DNA from: Prochilodus magdalenae
Lineage: Eukaryota; Chordata; Actinopteri; Characiformes; Prochilodontidae
DNA length: 64,000 nt
NCBI GenBank assembly: GCA_024036415.1
Contig: JAMWET010001204.1
Location: forward strand, 94,501-158,500
Direction of reading: 5' to 3'
A program made the translations under genes and the position numbers. Shown here one piece after another: positions 49,450-61,590 of the stretch. The first letter of the stretch is position 1. Every line of letters begins with the position of its first letter. The notes below the pieces were generated by a model. It made no database searches, was not told where the DNA came from, and saw nothing but the letters and a program-made list of their open reading frames with translations.

Positions 49450-49524
49450 TTGTCATTCCACCTTAAACGGTGCAGCAGTTACATTAGGCGCTGATATTCA
49501 GATATATTCAGATATAACCCAGAT
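49450..49524. repeat. TTCCACCTTAAA-family unit
   Basis: ATTCCACCTTAAACGGTGCA followed by GCAGTTACATTAGGCGCTGA, matching the left arm of 46789-46889 and the units at 58725-59605 (inverse). Confidence 0.85.
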
Positions 49525-49577
49525 ATAACCCTAATCCTAACCCTAACCTAACCTAACCCTAACCCTAACCCTAACCA
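49525..49577. repeat. Interstitial telomeric repeat, about eight CCCTAA units
   Basis: CCCTAA and near variants (TCCTAA, CCTAA) run continuously on the plus strand, the vertebrate telomere hexamer in CCCTAA orientation. It is inserted between two TTCCACCTTAAA-family units. Confidence 0.95.
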
Positions 49578-49611
49578 GGTATTCATCTTTTTTATTCCCC
49601 AGCATCCCAGT

Positions 49612-49945
49612 AGTTTCCCCATTCCACCTTAAATGGCGTTGCATTTACATTCTGCTGCTGACATTGAGTTTCTTATTCCCCAGCTTCTTCTTTAAACTTC
49701 CCTATTCCACCTTAAATGGGGAAGCAGTTATATTTAGTGCTGATATTCAGATTATTATTGGCCTGTTTCTTGTATGTATTTTTTTATTCCACCTCAAATA
49801 ATGCCGCAGTTATAATAAAGCACCAGAATTTACCCGCCATTTAAGGTGGAACAGGAAAACCTGAACAAGTAGCTGGGAAGTAAGAAGCTGAATATCAGCT
49901 CCAGGATGTAGCTGCAGTACCGTTTAAGGTGGAATGACAATATGT
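49612..49945. repeat. Cluster of TTCCACCTTAAA-family units in both orientations
   Basis: ATTCCACCTTAAATGG occurs at about 49620 and 49707, and ATTCCACCTCAAATAA at about 49787. The inverse TTTAAGGTGGAA then appears at about 49841 and 49924. Opposed units could pair into long hairpins. Confidence 0.85.
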
Positions 49946-49969
49946 GATTCTCTAAAAACGTTCCCAGCT

Positions 49970-50330
49970 TTAAAAGGGGGCTCCAGAAGTTTCCTGTCGA
50001 TGGCACGGATCAGGAAAAGGCCTTCTGGAGGAAGGTTAATGGTCACATGAGATAAAGCTTTATTTGCTTGGCCACACCGATCAGGGGTATGTGTGGAGGA
50101 GTAAAGCAGAGTCCACACCTGGGTGGTACAATGGAAGGGCCGGGACCATGTTAGGCAGGTGGTCATTTTAAGGGCCACAGGTCCCAACGTGATACCACAT
50201 CATCAACCGCTCCCTCCCCAGTTTCTTTCTGTGCCAACTGTAAAGCATGGTGGTGGTAGCACCTTAATGCTCTGGGGCTGCTTTGGTGCCAGTGGAACGG
50301 GTGCATTGCTACCCCCCGCCCTCCCCCCAG
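49970..50330 (+). mobile_element. Tc1-like transposase fragment (third family)
   Basis: The plus strand reads VPTVKHGGGSTLMLWGCFGA (from about 50222), matching the Tc1 DDE-domain block PTVKHGGGSxxxWGCF. Upstream, a degenerate VNGHMR..SFI stretch fits the same family. Stops and the missing ends show it is a relic. Confidence 0.85.
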
Positions 50331-51479
50331 CAGTTATGCAACCGTGACACTCCAAGGTCGGACGATCATCAGTGCGTTTATGATGAGGAGCTCAGAAAGC
50401 AGCTTCTGGAGGTAATCCATCAGCATGCTAATTACTCAGCTAGGATCTGTCACAAACTCGGAGGGGGAATAAAGCTGACGGAGAAAAAACATCCACCGGC
50501 ACACGGTATGCTCGCACAGCGGCGGAGAGACATTAGGATTTCGGAATATGGCCTCACTTCTATTATAGGAAACCAATAAACCCACAGGTGAGTAATGAAC
50601 ACTGCGCACAGACAGGTATCTGCACGGGTGACGGCGTGAGAGCCCGGTACTGCTCCCCGGCACACTGTGGATGGTGAATCTGCACTGAGACAGGATAACT
50701 GTCAGGGCCCTGGCAGCGAGGCCCATGCCGGTGGTCTCGTCCTTTACTCAGCACGCTATATGCAGAGCCCCCTACACGCTGCGCTAATATTAGCAGTCTA
50801 GCAGTGGAGCGTGAGGAGTGTGTGTGCGGGTTGTGTGAGTAGTCCTATGTGAGGAGAGGGCTGTTGCTGGGTTTCGGTGCCGGCATGTGCTCCCACATTA
50901 GCCACCGGAGAGTGGACTTATAGAGGGTGTGAGGGTGAAGCGCCAAAACCGGGCTAACATTAGCCGGGTGAGTGGTGAGTGTGCGGAGCTGTTTGCCAGA
51001 GTGGTGGGGTCTGCAGAGGGTCCGCAGTGAGTGAGCAGGCTTGTTTGTTTTGGGTGTAGATGTAGGTGGACGTCTGGTTCCATTCACCACCACTGTGAAC
51101 AGTTCTGACAGCTGAACAGTTGAATTATGCAGAGCTTCTGAAAATGGGTGGAGCTGATGCCCCTTGATCTGAACAAGTGTTTGGCGGGTCAGCGTGCACC
51201 TTAACACACTGGGCACCTTAACGCACTGGGCCATGCCATATTAGCAGGAAGTGATGAAGCCATGCTAACCGATGTCATATTTGGGCTGCTTTTAAAAATA
51301 CCAAAATTTTACAACCAAAGTGTTTTACTGATGTTTTATCATCTGGTGGGGGAACCTAGCAACAAACATTCAACTCCACACCTCCACATTAACACTACTT
51401 AACATAGGTTCATCCTCTGAAAGGTTCAGTAAAGCACCACTAAAGATCTTTTAGTCTGTTATGTAGCTATTAACCCTGA
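50331..51479. other. Intergenic stretch with a fragment of repeat C
   Basis: No gene was recognised. Part of dispersed repeat C appears at about 51062-51110. Short frames on both strands (50436-50754, 50845-51234) lack recognisable products. Confidence 0.3.
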
Positions 51480-52055
51480 TTTACGTGTTAGTGGTGTTAG
51501 TGTTATTGGTGTTTAGAGGTTAGTAATGATTTACGTGTTAGTGGTGTTGAAGGGTTAGTGGTGATTTAAATGTTAGTGATGTTAAAGTGTTAGGGATGAT
51601 TTAAGTGCTAGTAGTGTTGAAGTATTAGTGGTGATTTGCATGTTAGTGGTGTGGATGTGTTAGTGATGTTGAAGTGTTAGTGGCGATTTAAGTATTAGTG
51701 GTGTTGAAGTGTTAGTGATGGCTTAAGTGTTAGTGGTATTGAAGTGTTAGTGATAATTGAAGTGTTAGTGGTAAAGTGCTAGTGGTGTTGAAGTGCTAGT
51801 GATTACTTAAGTGTTAGTGGTGTTGAAGTGTTAGTGGTAATTTAAGTGTTAGTGGTGTTGAGGAGTTAGTGTAGTTGAAGTGTTAGTAGGGATTTAAGTG
51901 TTAGTGTTGTTGAAGTGTTAGTGGGGATTTAAGTGCTAATGGTGTTGAAGTGTTAGTGTAGGTGAAGTGTTAGTGGTGATTTAAGTGCTAGTGGTGTTGA
52001 AGTGTTAGTGGTGATTTGTTAGTCGTGGTGATTTAGGTGTTAGTGGTGTGTTAGT
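51480..52055. repeat. Degenerate minisatellite, about 18/36-bp unit
   Basis: AAGTGTTAGTGGTGTTG alternates with AAGTGTTAGTGGTGATTT through the stretch, with many substitutions and length changes. It is older than the 54- and 67-bp arrays. Confidence 0.9.
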
Positions 52056-52814
52056 TTTCTGTCTAAGATAAGGTGCCGCAGTGTTGGTTGTGTTGATGTG
52101 GATCCAGTGTTCAGTTTGGTTGCTGTGGTTGTACCGGTGGTAGTGCTGGAGCATGTAGGCTGACCGCTGGTAGAAATAGTGCATGGCCTGGCATAACCAC
52201 TTTGGAGGACCTTAGCATGCTTTGAGACCTTGTCTATGAAGTTGGCCTACCCACCACGTGTGTGGTTCGAGGTGGGCTGGTCTGCATCATGTGACTCCCC
52301 TTCTGAAAACAATCCTGCTCCGGTGGGTGGGTGTAAGGTGTGCGGGTGAAGCGAGCTGAAACTCTTATATTTAAAATGATGTATGAGGAGGACCTGCCGG
52401 TGCAGCGAGACCCTGGAGTGAAAAGACAATCCTGCGAACTCTGCATCGCCTCCTTCCTCCCATTACCCTAACACTCATGTTACCGCTAATCTACTGCTAG
52501 CGGATTCAGACTAGCCTGGAGGAACCTGCTAAACAGCTAAACGAGACCAATACTCCTCCAGTCCTTCTCCAACCACATCAGAAGCGGGTCTCATCTCCCG
52601 CTAGCTGTGCTTCACCCACGGAGACATGAAGACAGATGGGCTGCTTGGCAGATGTCACTGTGCCTGTGTGGGAGTGCTGGGAAAACACGGACTGTTCTCA
52701 GGCTAACGCTACTCTGCACACGGTTGAGGCTTTAGTGGGCAGGCGCTGCAGTGTCTTCATCCACACGTGTGTCAATGGTTCCTAATGTACACACCCATAT
52801 GGACCTCACAATAA
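52056..52814. other. Intergenic stretch without recognised gene
   Basis: No gene or clear repeat. Confidence 0.3.
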
Positions 52815-53050
52815 ACACCATACGTCCAAAAGTATCGGGACGGTTCTGCTACAGAGTGAACACAGCCGCTATAAGGTGCTCTCAGCCCGTATGTCTGTCT
52901 CCATAGAACAGCACTGATACATGGAATCAATAGAACGGGATGCTCTGGAGCACCGGAACACAAAGCACCAGTGTTGGGCTGTGGAGCAGTGGAACCGAGC
53001 GATGGGTTGAGGAACGACGAGTTGGAGTGATCCAGAAATGGAAGCTACAC
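52815..53050. mobile_element. Tc1-derived MITE-like fragment
   Basis: It opens CACCATACGTCCAAAAGTAT, akin to the CACCATATGGCCAAAAGTAT end at 63253. It contains GGGCTGTGGAGCAGTGGAAC, the equivalent of the transposase segment found inverted at 54920-54950. It is otherwise unrelated and short. Confidence 0.55.
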
Positions 53051-53509
53051 CACAGCTTCTCCCAGGAAGACCCCAGTGCTACATCACAGGCCACCTGTTC
53101 GGCTGCTTTCAGGTGTCGACATCACCGTTCTGATGCCCACCTGGTTGAAAACAGGCTCCGCCCATACCATCAGTACATGGCAGGATCTGGGGGAGTTTCA
53201 ACACCCCCCTCAAAACACCCGAGACCTGGGCCTCGAATCGGGCCAACACCAAAGACTCTTCAGTACTTCAGAATTATTATTGGAAATGGGCTGAAACATT
53301 GACTTCCATCACTCTGAAGGCTGTCACAGCCAATGCAATCCCAGTCAAGTCGTATATATTATATATACCATGTATACAGACCATATATATAATGTACACA
53401 TGTGTTCAAAAGAATAACAGGTGTCCAGAAAAGCCTTCCCAGGCTCAATGAATGGTATGATATTATTCAGCTATCATGTATACAGACCATTTTAGCCAAT
53501 ATAAATGTA

Positions 53510-53512
<3 letters not shown>
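53051..53512. other. Intergenic stretch without recognised gene
   Basis: TA-rich alternating sequence at 53350-53400. No gene was recognised. Confidence 0.3.
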
Positions 53513-53565
<53 letters not shown>

Positions 53566-53566
53566 G
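53513..53566. repeat. CTAT (GATA-type) microsatellite
   Basis: About thirteen consecutive TATC tetranucleotides. Confidence 0.97.
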
Positions 53567-54609
53567 TCATAGCGGAAGCTCTCTAAGGGACCTGGAGCTC
53601 CACCGAGCTGTTGTTGTTGTTGGTTTGCTGATTGTTGAGTAGTCCAAGCAAGCTGTGTCCGGTGTGGAAGTGTTCAGGTGCTGATGGTACCGACACCAAC
53701 ACTGTTTGCGCTCCCGATATCCCAGCACCTTGTTAAGGCTGCTTGTTCCTTCTCCTGAAAAGCTCCTACACTATACCTATATATAAACGCATGAGACAGA
53801 TCTGTGTTGTGGCCCCTCACTGCAGGACCCCTACACACTCACACAGCCCAATCAATAGGACATGCGTCCAGCAGGGCTTTGCTACTTGGGAAAGAAAGAG
53901 GCTTCAATAGTCTACCAGTGGCTGCAGGCCCCCGACTGCGGTGTAGACCGTGTGGTGCGTACGGTGGGGGCGTAATGGCGTGTAAATAGTCAGGTCTTGT
54001 CGCTTACCTGGATTCCTACCTCTCCGGTTTCCTCATCCGGAGTTCTCTGGATCCCAGCACGCTCTAACGGCTCAGACCAACCAGGACCATTTCTAAACAA
54101 GCCACGCTGCGGGGAGCTAGCCGCTGTGGCAGAGATGAAGTCCTCTGGAAGGCTGCCCTGCATTAATGTGCAGGGTACTGTATTTACACATTCCGAGAGC
54201 AGGTATTGATCAGTCCTATTAAGGCGTGAAGTAAGCGGTGTCGTTTATCACGCTGCTCCTCGTCCGCCGAGGAGGTCTCCCTCTGAATGCTGAACTGGCG
54301 TGCAGGCCACTGCAACAGGGACAGGAACAAGAGTGGAGATCAGTAATTCCCCACATGATTAGCTACTGTGAAATTCCATGATGTAATATAAAGGGAATAA
54401 ATCATTTTCCAAATTTTATTTTTTTATCAAAATAAAATTGATTCTAATCCTAAATCTATTTCTCACCCTGCGCTCACATCTGCCCCAACGCACCAAAGCA
54501 AGTTTCAGTGGGAGCTGGTGATGCCTGGCGACAGGAGGCGGTGTACACTTGGTGGTGCACAGTGGGCGGAGTCAGCCATGCAAATGATTTGGAGTTTACC
54601 AAAGTTTAA
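53567..54609. other. Intergenic stretch without recognised gene
   Basis: Unique sequence with an AT-rich part at 54380-54470. No supportable coding region. Confidence 0.3.
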
Positions 54610-54960
54610 CCAAATTATGACAGACCCTGATGTTGGACGAGAAGGCCTGGCTCTCAGTCTCCACTCTAATCCGTCCCAAAGGTGTTCTATCGGGTGGAGG
54701 TCAGGACTCTGTGCAGGCCAGTCCAGTTCCTCCACACCAGACTCGCTCCTCCATGTCTTTATGGAGCTTGCTCTGTGCACTGGTGTGCGGTCATGTTGGA
54801 ACAGGAAGGGGCCGTCCCCAAACTGTTCCCATCAATCAGAACGGTGATTGATGGGAACCATCAAATGCAGGCTCGTCCATCGGACTGCCAACGGAGAAGC
54901 GTGATTGGTCACTCCAGAGAGCACGTCTCCACTGCTCTAGAGCCCACCTGAAATTTGACT
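54610..54960 (-). mobile_element. Tc1-like transposase fragment (same family as 118-962)
   Basis: The minus-strand frame contains HRASSIKTW, then ESGVEELDWPAQ, then SPDLHPIEHLWDGLE, which carries the last two catalytic acidic positions of the DDE domain. A deletion after about 54830 joins to WALEQWRRALWSDQSRFSV, an earlier DDE segment. Both ends of the element are missing. Confidence 0.88.
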
Positions 54961-55716
54961 TGCCAAGACGTGATATTCGCAGGGCATTAATGTTAAAAAT
55001 ATAAAAACATAGACACACGGTTCTGACCCGATAAGGACCTGATCATGTGGTCCAGTAGATCACAAACGTCCTCAACAGAAAGTGTTCACAGCCAGAGCTC
55101 TCCATAGGACCAGCAAACCGGCACTCGGATTAACAGGGCTAAATAGGAAGTAGCACTAGCCGCCGCGGGGGAGCGTCTCCGGTCACGGAGTCTTGGTTAC
55201 GGGGCAGCGGATGTGTGTTTGTGTGTGAGCCTGAGAGGTCACTCTGTCAGCAAGGCTGAGCATCAGAGACCGCGAGAGGCTGTGACGCTGCGGAAAGGAG
55301 ACAGCAGCATATGGCGGCGTTCAGCGAGCTCCTCTTTACTCGGCCGTGCTGTATCTCAGGATGGCCTGGAGTGGTTTCTTCTACTTGAGGGAGCGAGGCC
55401 GTACTGAGCTGAAGAAGCCCTCTCAGAATCACACTGCCGCATGCAAATCAGTTCTCATTACGTGGCTGCACAACAAGCTCACGCTGAAAGGTCATACACC
55501 TGTCTGTCTGTTTATACCGGCAGCACCGGCAGCACCGGCAGGGCTCAGCAGACTTCAGGAGAGCCACTGATATCCTGCATGTCCTGTATGGTGGTTTGAG
55601 TGGCCCATAGGTCCACATTGAGCCTGGTTGCAACACAACTGCTGCTTCCCACCACAGGCAACAAGCAGCAAGGAAATGCCTGCTGAGCTGTTTCTCTCCA
55701 TGGGAAAAGTTAATAC
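54961..55716. other. Intergenic stretch without recognised gene
   Basis: No gene was recognised. Opposed short frames at 55213-55570 have no known product. A CAGCACCGG triplet-like repeat lies at 55520-55540. Confidence 0.3.
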
Positions 55717-56585
55717 CGGGAACGCCTCGGAAACGCCCACACCTGTGTAAGCTGGGAGGTGAACACTGGCCAGCCTGCTCATGGCAAGGAGGCGTGAGTT
55801 TGATCGACGCATGATGGTTGGTGCCAGATAGACGGGACATTCCGCTTCTGAAGTTATGTGGGCTTTTAACATTTCTCAGTCCACAGTGTCGCGTGTGCCG
55901 GGTCTACAAAGCATTACACCCACAGTAGACAGGGCAGTGCCCGCCCACGGGTGCTTAATGACCCTGACCGTCAGGCTAGAACTGTCCGTGTGAACAGACG
56001 AGTGACTCTGACAGAAAGCCCTGGAGGTCCCACACGCATACCCCGCAGGTCAGTGCAGCGGTCTTTAGATTCCATGGGAAGCAGATGGGAGCAGTTCCAC
56101 CAGAGTGCCTCTGTTAACACCACCACTCCTGACCCAGCGCCCATGAAGGCCTGGACCCTAGTAGTCAACAAGGCACTGTGCAGGCTGGTGGTGGTTCCAT
56201 ACTGGTGTGGCGTGTGCTCTCATGGCATGGGTTTGTTCCACTGGTCCACCTAAACACCTCACTGACCAGTGACTGCTGTGCTTCACTGCTTGGTGACCAT
56301 TCCCAGCCCTTCATGGACTTCATGTGCCCCACAGGGATGGGATATTCCAGCAGAGTGATGCACCGTGCCATCGGGCCCAAGTTGTCCTGAACTGGTTGGA
56401 GGGGCATTCTGGAGAGTTCTGATAAACACTGTGGCCTCCACATTCACCAGACACGAGCCCAATCGAGGTATTCCTCTATCATGCCTGGTTCAGACTCACT
56501 CACACCTCCTTGCCATGAGCACGCTGGCCAGTGTTCGACCTCACTCACTCATACAGGTATGGGCGTTCCCAGGGCGTTCCCAGGG
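55717..56585 (+). mobile_element. Tc1-like transposon with long terminal inverted repeats, decayed
   Basis: The left end (55717-55799) and right end (56498-56585) are inverse repeats of about 80 bp, best seen as ACTGGCCAG with CTCATGGCAAGGAGG on the left and its complement on the right. The plus strand encodes remnants: STVSRVCRVY (helix-turn-helix), then GGGSILVWRVLSWHGFVPLV and a LLGDHSQPFMDFM block (DDE domain). The element is only about 870 bp, with internal deletions, frameshifts and stops. Confidence 0.9.
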
Positions 56586-56804
56586 CATTCCCAGGGCGTC
56601 CCCTGACACTTGGGTGACACTGTGCTGCAGCTACGAGGCTGCCTGGACTGGTGGTGTTCAGCTGGCTCATAATTTAATTTGTTAAAAACATGCGTCTTAC
56701 AATAAACAGAACGCTCTGCTGTAATCTGGATTAACACCGCTAACTAACAGACAGGGACCCCTCTCTATAGACCCCCTTTACACCTGCAGCCAGGTGCAAC
56801 CCGG

Positions 56805-56873
56805 GACATCAGCGCCAGGACATCACCCAGCGCCAGGACATCACCCAGCGCCAGGACATCACCCAGCGCCAGT
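56805..56873. repeat. Short tandem repeat, 18-bp unit, about four copies
   Basis: CATCACCCAGCGCCAGGA repeats with perfect or near-perfect identity. The first unit is truncated. Confidence 0.95.
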
Positions 56874-56959
56874 CCTGAGTAGCTCTGTCTCTATTATGAG
56901 TCTCATTCAGTGATTCCTGAAAGGAACAATATCTCTCTTATAGCTGAACTAATGACCCA

Positions 56960-57815
<856 letters not shown>

Positions 57816-58724
57816 CTTACACAGATCGGTCCCCATGTGATGAGATCTCATCTCATTTCAGCAGCATCTCCCGAACACATGCACAGTCCTTCTCATGCAC
57901 AATTTACATAACTCATTACATATGCCCTCTCTGCACGGCCCAGAGCGCTCCCCCTCCCTTCTTCCCCCTGCATCCCTCCATCACGCTTCCCTCCTACATC
58001 CCTCCAAGCCTTCACATACATCTCTTTCCTGCCTCACAGCGAACGCGCCTCGTTCCCGGTCCCCTGCCTTGTTTAACCTGAATTAAGTGCTGCCAGGGCG
58101 GACCCGCAGCCCAGAGCCGGCCAGCCGGTTCAGGACATTAAGCCTAATTCATTTCCCCTTGTTGCTCTCTCTGCTACCTGAGGCGCGCAGGCCGAGCTGC
58201 CAGAGCAGCACTCCCATTTCTCCCACCTCCTCCGCTGTCCATCACAGGCGGTAATGAAGAAGGATTACGGGGCGTGGGATTCCGAGGCCTTGGCTCAAGG
58301 TCCAGTGGAGGAGGAGATTAAAATATGCCTGAACCAAAACCGATGCAGCGCTCGCTTACGAGAGCACCGGCTGAAGAGTTCTCCTGGAGGAGAGCAGCTG
58401 AGCTCCGGGGAACCCTAAAGAACCCCTCGCTGACGCTGTACATATGGGAACCCGCTGCACACTCTGGCTACGCCCCAGGACAGCAACGTAGCCAGAGTTC
58501 AGAGAACAAAGAAACTTTAAAGGAGCAGTATGCAACCCCTTGTGGCGAGGCTGGGTATTGCACCCCCCGTCTCTATAACTCACGATGGCCATCAGGTGTT
58601 CTGCCGTTGTCTCAGTGTTGGTACTGATCTCGGAGGATTCACCCTCCTTTACTTTTTCTTGAGGTTCTGGTGCCAAAATTTGGGTTCTCAGACTCTCACA
58701 GTGCCAAACAGTTGTCAGTACCTT
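57816..58724. other. Unique intergenic stretch; candidate conserved segment at about 58075-58300
   Basis: No gene was recognised. The part at 58075-58300 is GC-balanced and repeat-free, with GACATTAAGCCTAATTCATT and CAGGCGGTAATGAAG motifs, a weak candidate for conserved regulatory DNA. Confidence 0.3.
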
Positions 58725-59610
58725 GAAAATTCCACCTTAAATGTTACTGCATTTGCATCTTAGCGCCTAAAGTGTTATATTAACTGCTGCACCATTTAAG
58801 GTGGAACTAGTAAATTCAAACAAGGAGCTGGTGAGCAAGAAGCTGATCGGCATCGCTAAAATGTAACTGTGGCAGCGTTTAAGGTGGAATGGGAAAACTC
58901 TAACAAGAAGCTGGCAAATAAAAAGATGAATGTCAGTGCCAGAACTGAACTGCTGGAACATTTAAGGTGGAATGGACCTTTCACAGAAGATTTGGGTAAC
59001 TCATTTAAGGTGGAACTGAAAAAGTTAAACAAGAAGTTGAAAGTCAGCACCAGAATGTTGCTGCTGCACCATTTAAGGCGGAACAGGACAATCCAAACAA
59101 AAAGCTGGTCACAAGAAGCTGAATGCCAGCACCAGAATGTAACTGCTGCATCATTTAAGGTGGAACTGGAAAGTTTTCAAAATAAGCTGGCCATAGGAAG
59201 CTAAAAGTGAGTGTCAGAATGTAACTGGTACACTATTTAAGGTGGAACAGGAAAATCCAAGTAGGAAGCTGGCCAATAAAGACATAAATGCCAGTGGCAG
59301 AATTTAACTGCTGAACCATTTAAGGTGGAATGGGCCTTTCAAAGAAGATTCTGGCAAATAAGAAGCGGAATGCCATAATGCAACGGCTGCATCATTTAAG
59401 GTGGAACAAGTTAAACAAGATGCTGGTAAATATGAAAGTGAACGTCAGCACCAGAATACAAATAACCACCACAATGAACCACCACAGCTCCACAATGTAA
59501 CTGCTACGACATTTAAGGTGGAAGTGAAAGACTAACACGAAGCTGCCCATAGGAAACTAAACCACAGTGCCAAAATGTAACCGCTGCACCATTTAAGGTG
59601 GAATGGGAAA
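58725..59610. repeat. Tandem array of TTCCACCTTAAA-family units, about 82-bp period
   Basis: TTTAAGGTGGAA (or one-base variants) occurs at about 58796, 58878, 58961, 59004, 59070, 59154, 59235, 59319, 59395, 59512 and 59591. Most are preceded by GTAACTGCTGCACCA-like text and followed by GGAAAA and AAGCTGG. One inverse unit opens the array at about 58729. The frame 58869-59204 is an artefact. Confidence 0.92.
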
Positions 59611-60484
59611 ACCCGAGCGGAAATGCCTCCATCTTAATGACTGAATTATGCTGAGAGTATGAATAACCGGTGGAGCACCACAGTTCCTAATAGAGTTAGC
59701 TGGAGAATTAAAGGCGACTGGGTCTTTATGGAGTATATTAACACGCAGACGAACATCGCAGAAGCGAGAATAAGCGTTCCACAGCTCCGCTCAGCTGCTG
59801 CCTTCGCCTTAATGACCACCATTCAACTCCATCAACACCCGCATTGTTTTGGGGGTCCTGCTGTTTGTGTGCGTGTCTGTTTGCCATTCACGTCTGAATG
59901 AAGTGAGCCCTCCGTTCACACACCACCCTCCCCCCAAAACAGCAGAGGGATGCAGATGGGGGTGAAGTCTCTTACAGCGGGGGTCAGATTGCTGACCTCT
60001 TCGGGGGTTAGCGTGGTGACCTCTTCTATAGAGAACAGGGAAGGGTGGTGAGATGGGGAGAGAAGCTTTCAGGGACTGAAATTCTCACACGCACAGCACA
60101 CATAGCCGCACACACACACCATTCAGCTCTCGCAGGGCTGGTTGCCAGGCAGATTGGCTAGCCTGGTGTTGAGCGGTGAGTGAGCTCCTTCGCTTGAAGA
60201 ATCTCCACTGTTCTGCTATTACCGCTGTTCAGTTAGTCCAGAATGCAGAAGCTCGAGTACTTACGAGCACCGGCAGGAGGTAGCTTATTACTCCTGGACT
60301 GGCATACCTGCATTGAAGTCAACACCAAACCCTCGGTGTGGACATATCACAGCATTCCACGGTGATGCACCGCAGTGAATGGATCTTTTTGGTTATATTA
60401 AAGACTCTACAGACCTATACCCAACAGTTCCAACTGATCCAACTCATCAGAGTTATAGCTGCTCCCAGAAGGAGGCGTGGGAGT
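59611..60484. other. Intergenic stretch without recognised gene
   Basis: Unique sequence with no supportable coding region or array. Confidence 0.3.
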
Positions 60485-61590
60485 GCAGGTGTGTTGGGAA
60501 GGAGGATAAAGGTGACCAGGATCAATAACTGATGATAAATTTAGACTGATATGATCAATATTTATTGAGCTACACATACAGAAGTCTGTCTCTCAGTATG
60601 GCGTCGGGCTGCCGTGTTCGCTAACCCAACACGCCAGACGTCTCGGTATGGAGCTGTAGAGGTTCCTAATGGTGTCCTGTAATAATCCATCCCATGCAGC
60701 TTGAACATCCTCACACAGTTCCTTCTGGACGGTAGGGGTGGAGGTGGAGGGACACCAGGCCTCCTGGACATGTGATGACAGATCGTTCATCTTGGTGCTG
60801 ACCACGGTGCCTCCACACACGGATTCGTTGGGCGTCTCCACCAAGACTAAAGCGGGACTCGTCACTGAAGATGACCCGCTGCCATTCTGAGTCACTCCAT
60901 GACAGTCTGGTACGACACCACTGCAGTCTTTGGTGATGGTGACGTGGTGTTAAGGACAGTCGTGGTAACGGTCTGTGTGCATGTAGTCCTGCGTGGTGCA
61001 GCCGTCTGCCGATGGTGCTGCACTAACAGGAGGACTCATGGAGGACACTACTGCTCGCTGGAGGTCTGTAATGGTGGTGTTGGGTCAGTCAGGTACAGAG
61101 ATAGGACCCACCCCTGCTTACGTCACATGTGCGGCCGAGTGTGGAACTTGGATCATTAGTGTGGCTCACAATGCCAAACCTACACACCGAGTTCCATTCC
61201 TGTCGGTTGATCTCATGCTTGCATCATCTCCTTTTGCGTCACTCCTTTTTAGCCGCAGGTGGTCCAGATCTGGTGGTCTTCCCTGGAACAGTTCCGAGGA
61301 GAATTCCCTGTAGACTGGGATTGTATCCACTGCTGGTAGACCGTATGACCGTACGCTTCCACACACCTGCAGATTCAGCTACTTCCTTCACACTATGGTC
61401 TTTGGCCACGCCCACATGCAGTCCCTCCTTTTAGCCAATCATTAACATCTGCTCTGGAGCCATTTTCCACACATGGAACGAGACATTCCCTGCACTGTAG
61501 CACCTTTTCCCAATCTCTTCCACACCCCGCAGGTATTTATAGCCCCATCATCCTCGTGCAGCGCCACCTGCAGGAGCCTGAAGTTACCAC
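60485..61590 (-). mobile_element. Tc1-like transposon family T, near full-length but inactivated
   Basis: Minus-strand order is: left end with CTTCAGGCTCCTGCAGG, helix-turn-helix (VKEVAESAGVWKRTV), a spacer, the DDE segment (SDSEWQRVIFSDESRFSLGG, RVWRHRGQHQDERS), a C-terminal SSIPRRLACWVSEHG, and the end through TCAATAAATATTGATC. This 1.1-kb copy explains the partial copies at 20890, 22430, 27790, 31160, 38398 and 40318. Several frameshifts and stops rule out activity. Confidence 0.88.

Noticed and set aside
48392..49528. Thr/Ser/Asn-rich 378-codon frame that looks like a mucin-type protein
   Set aside because: It is translation of a 15-bp tandem array whose period is divisible by three. The opposite strand is equally open, and there is no signal peptide or splice context.
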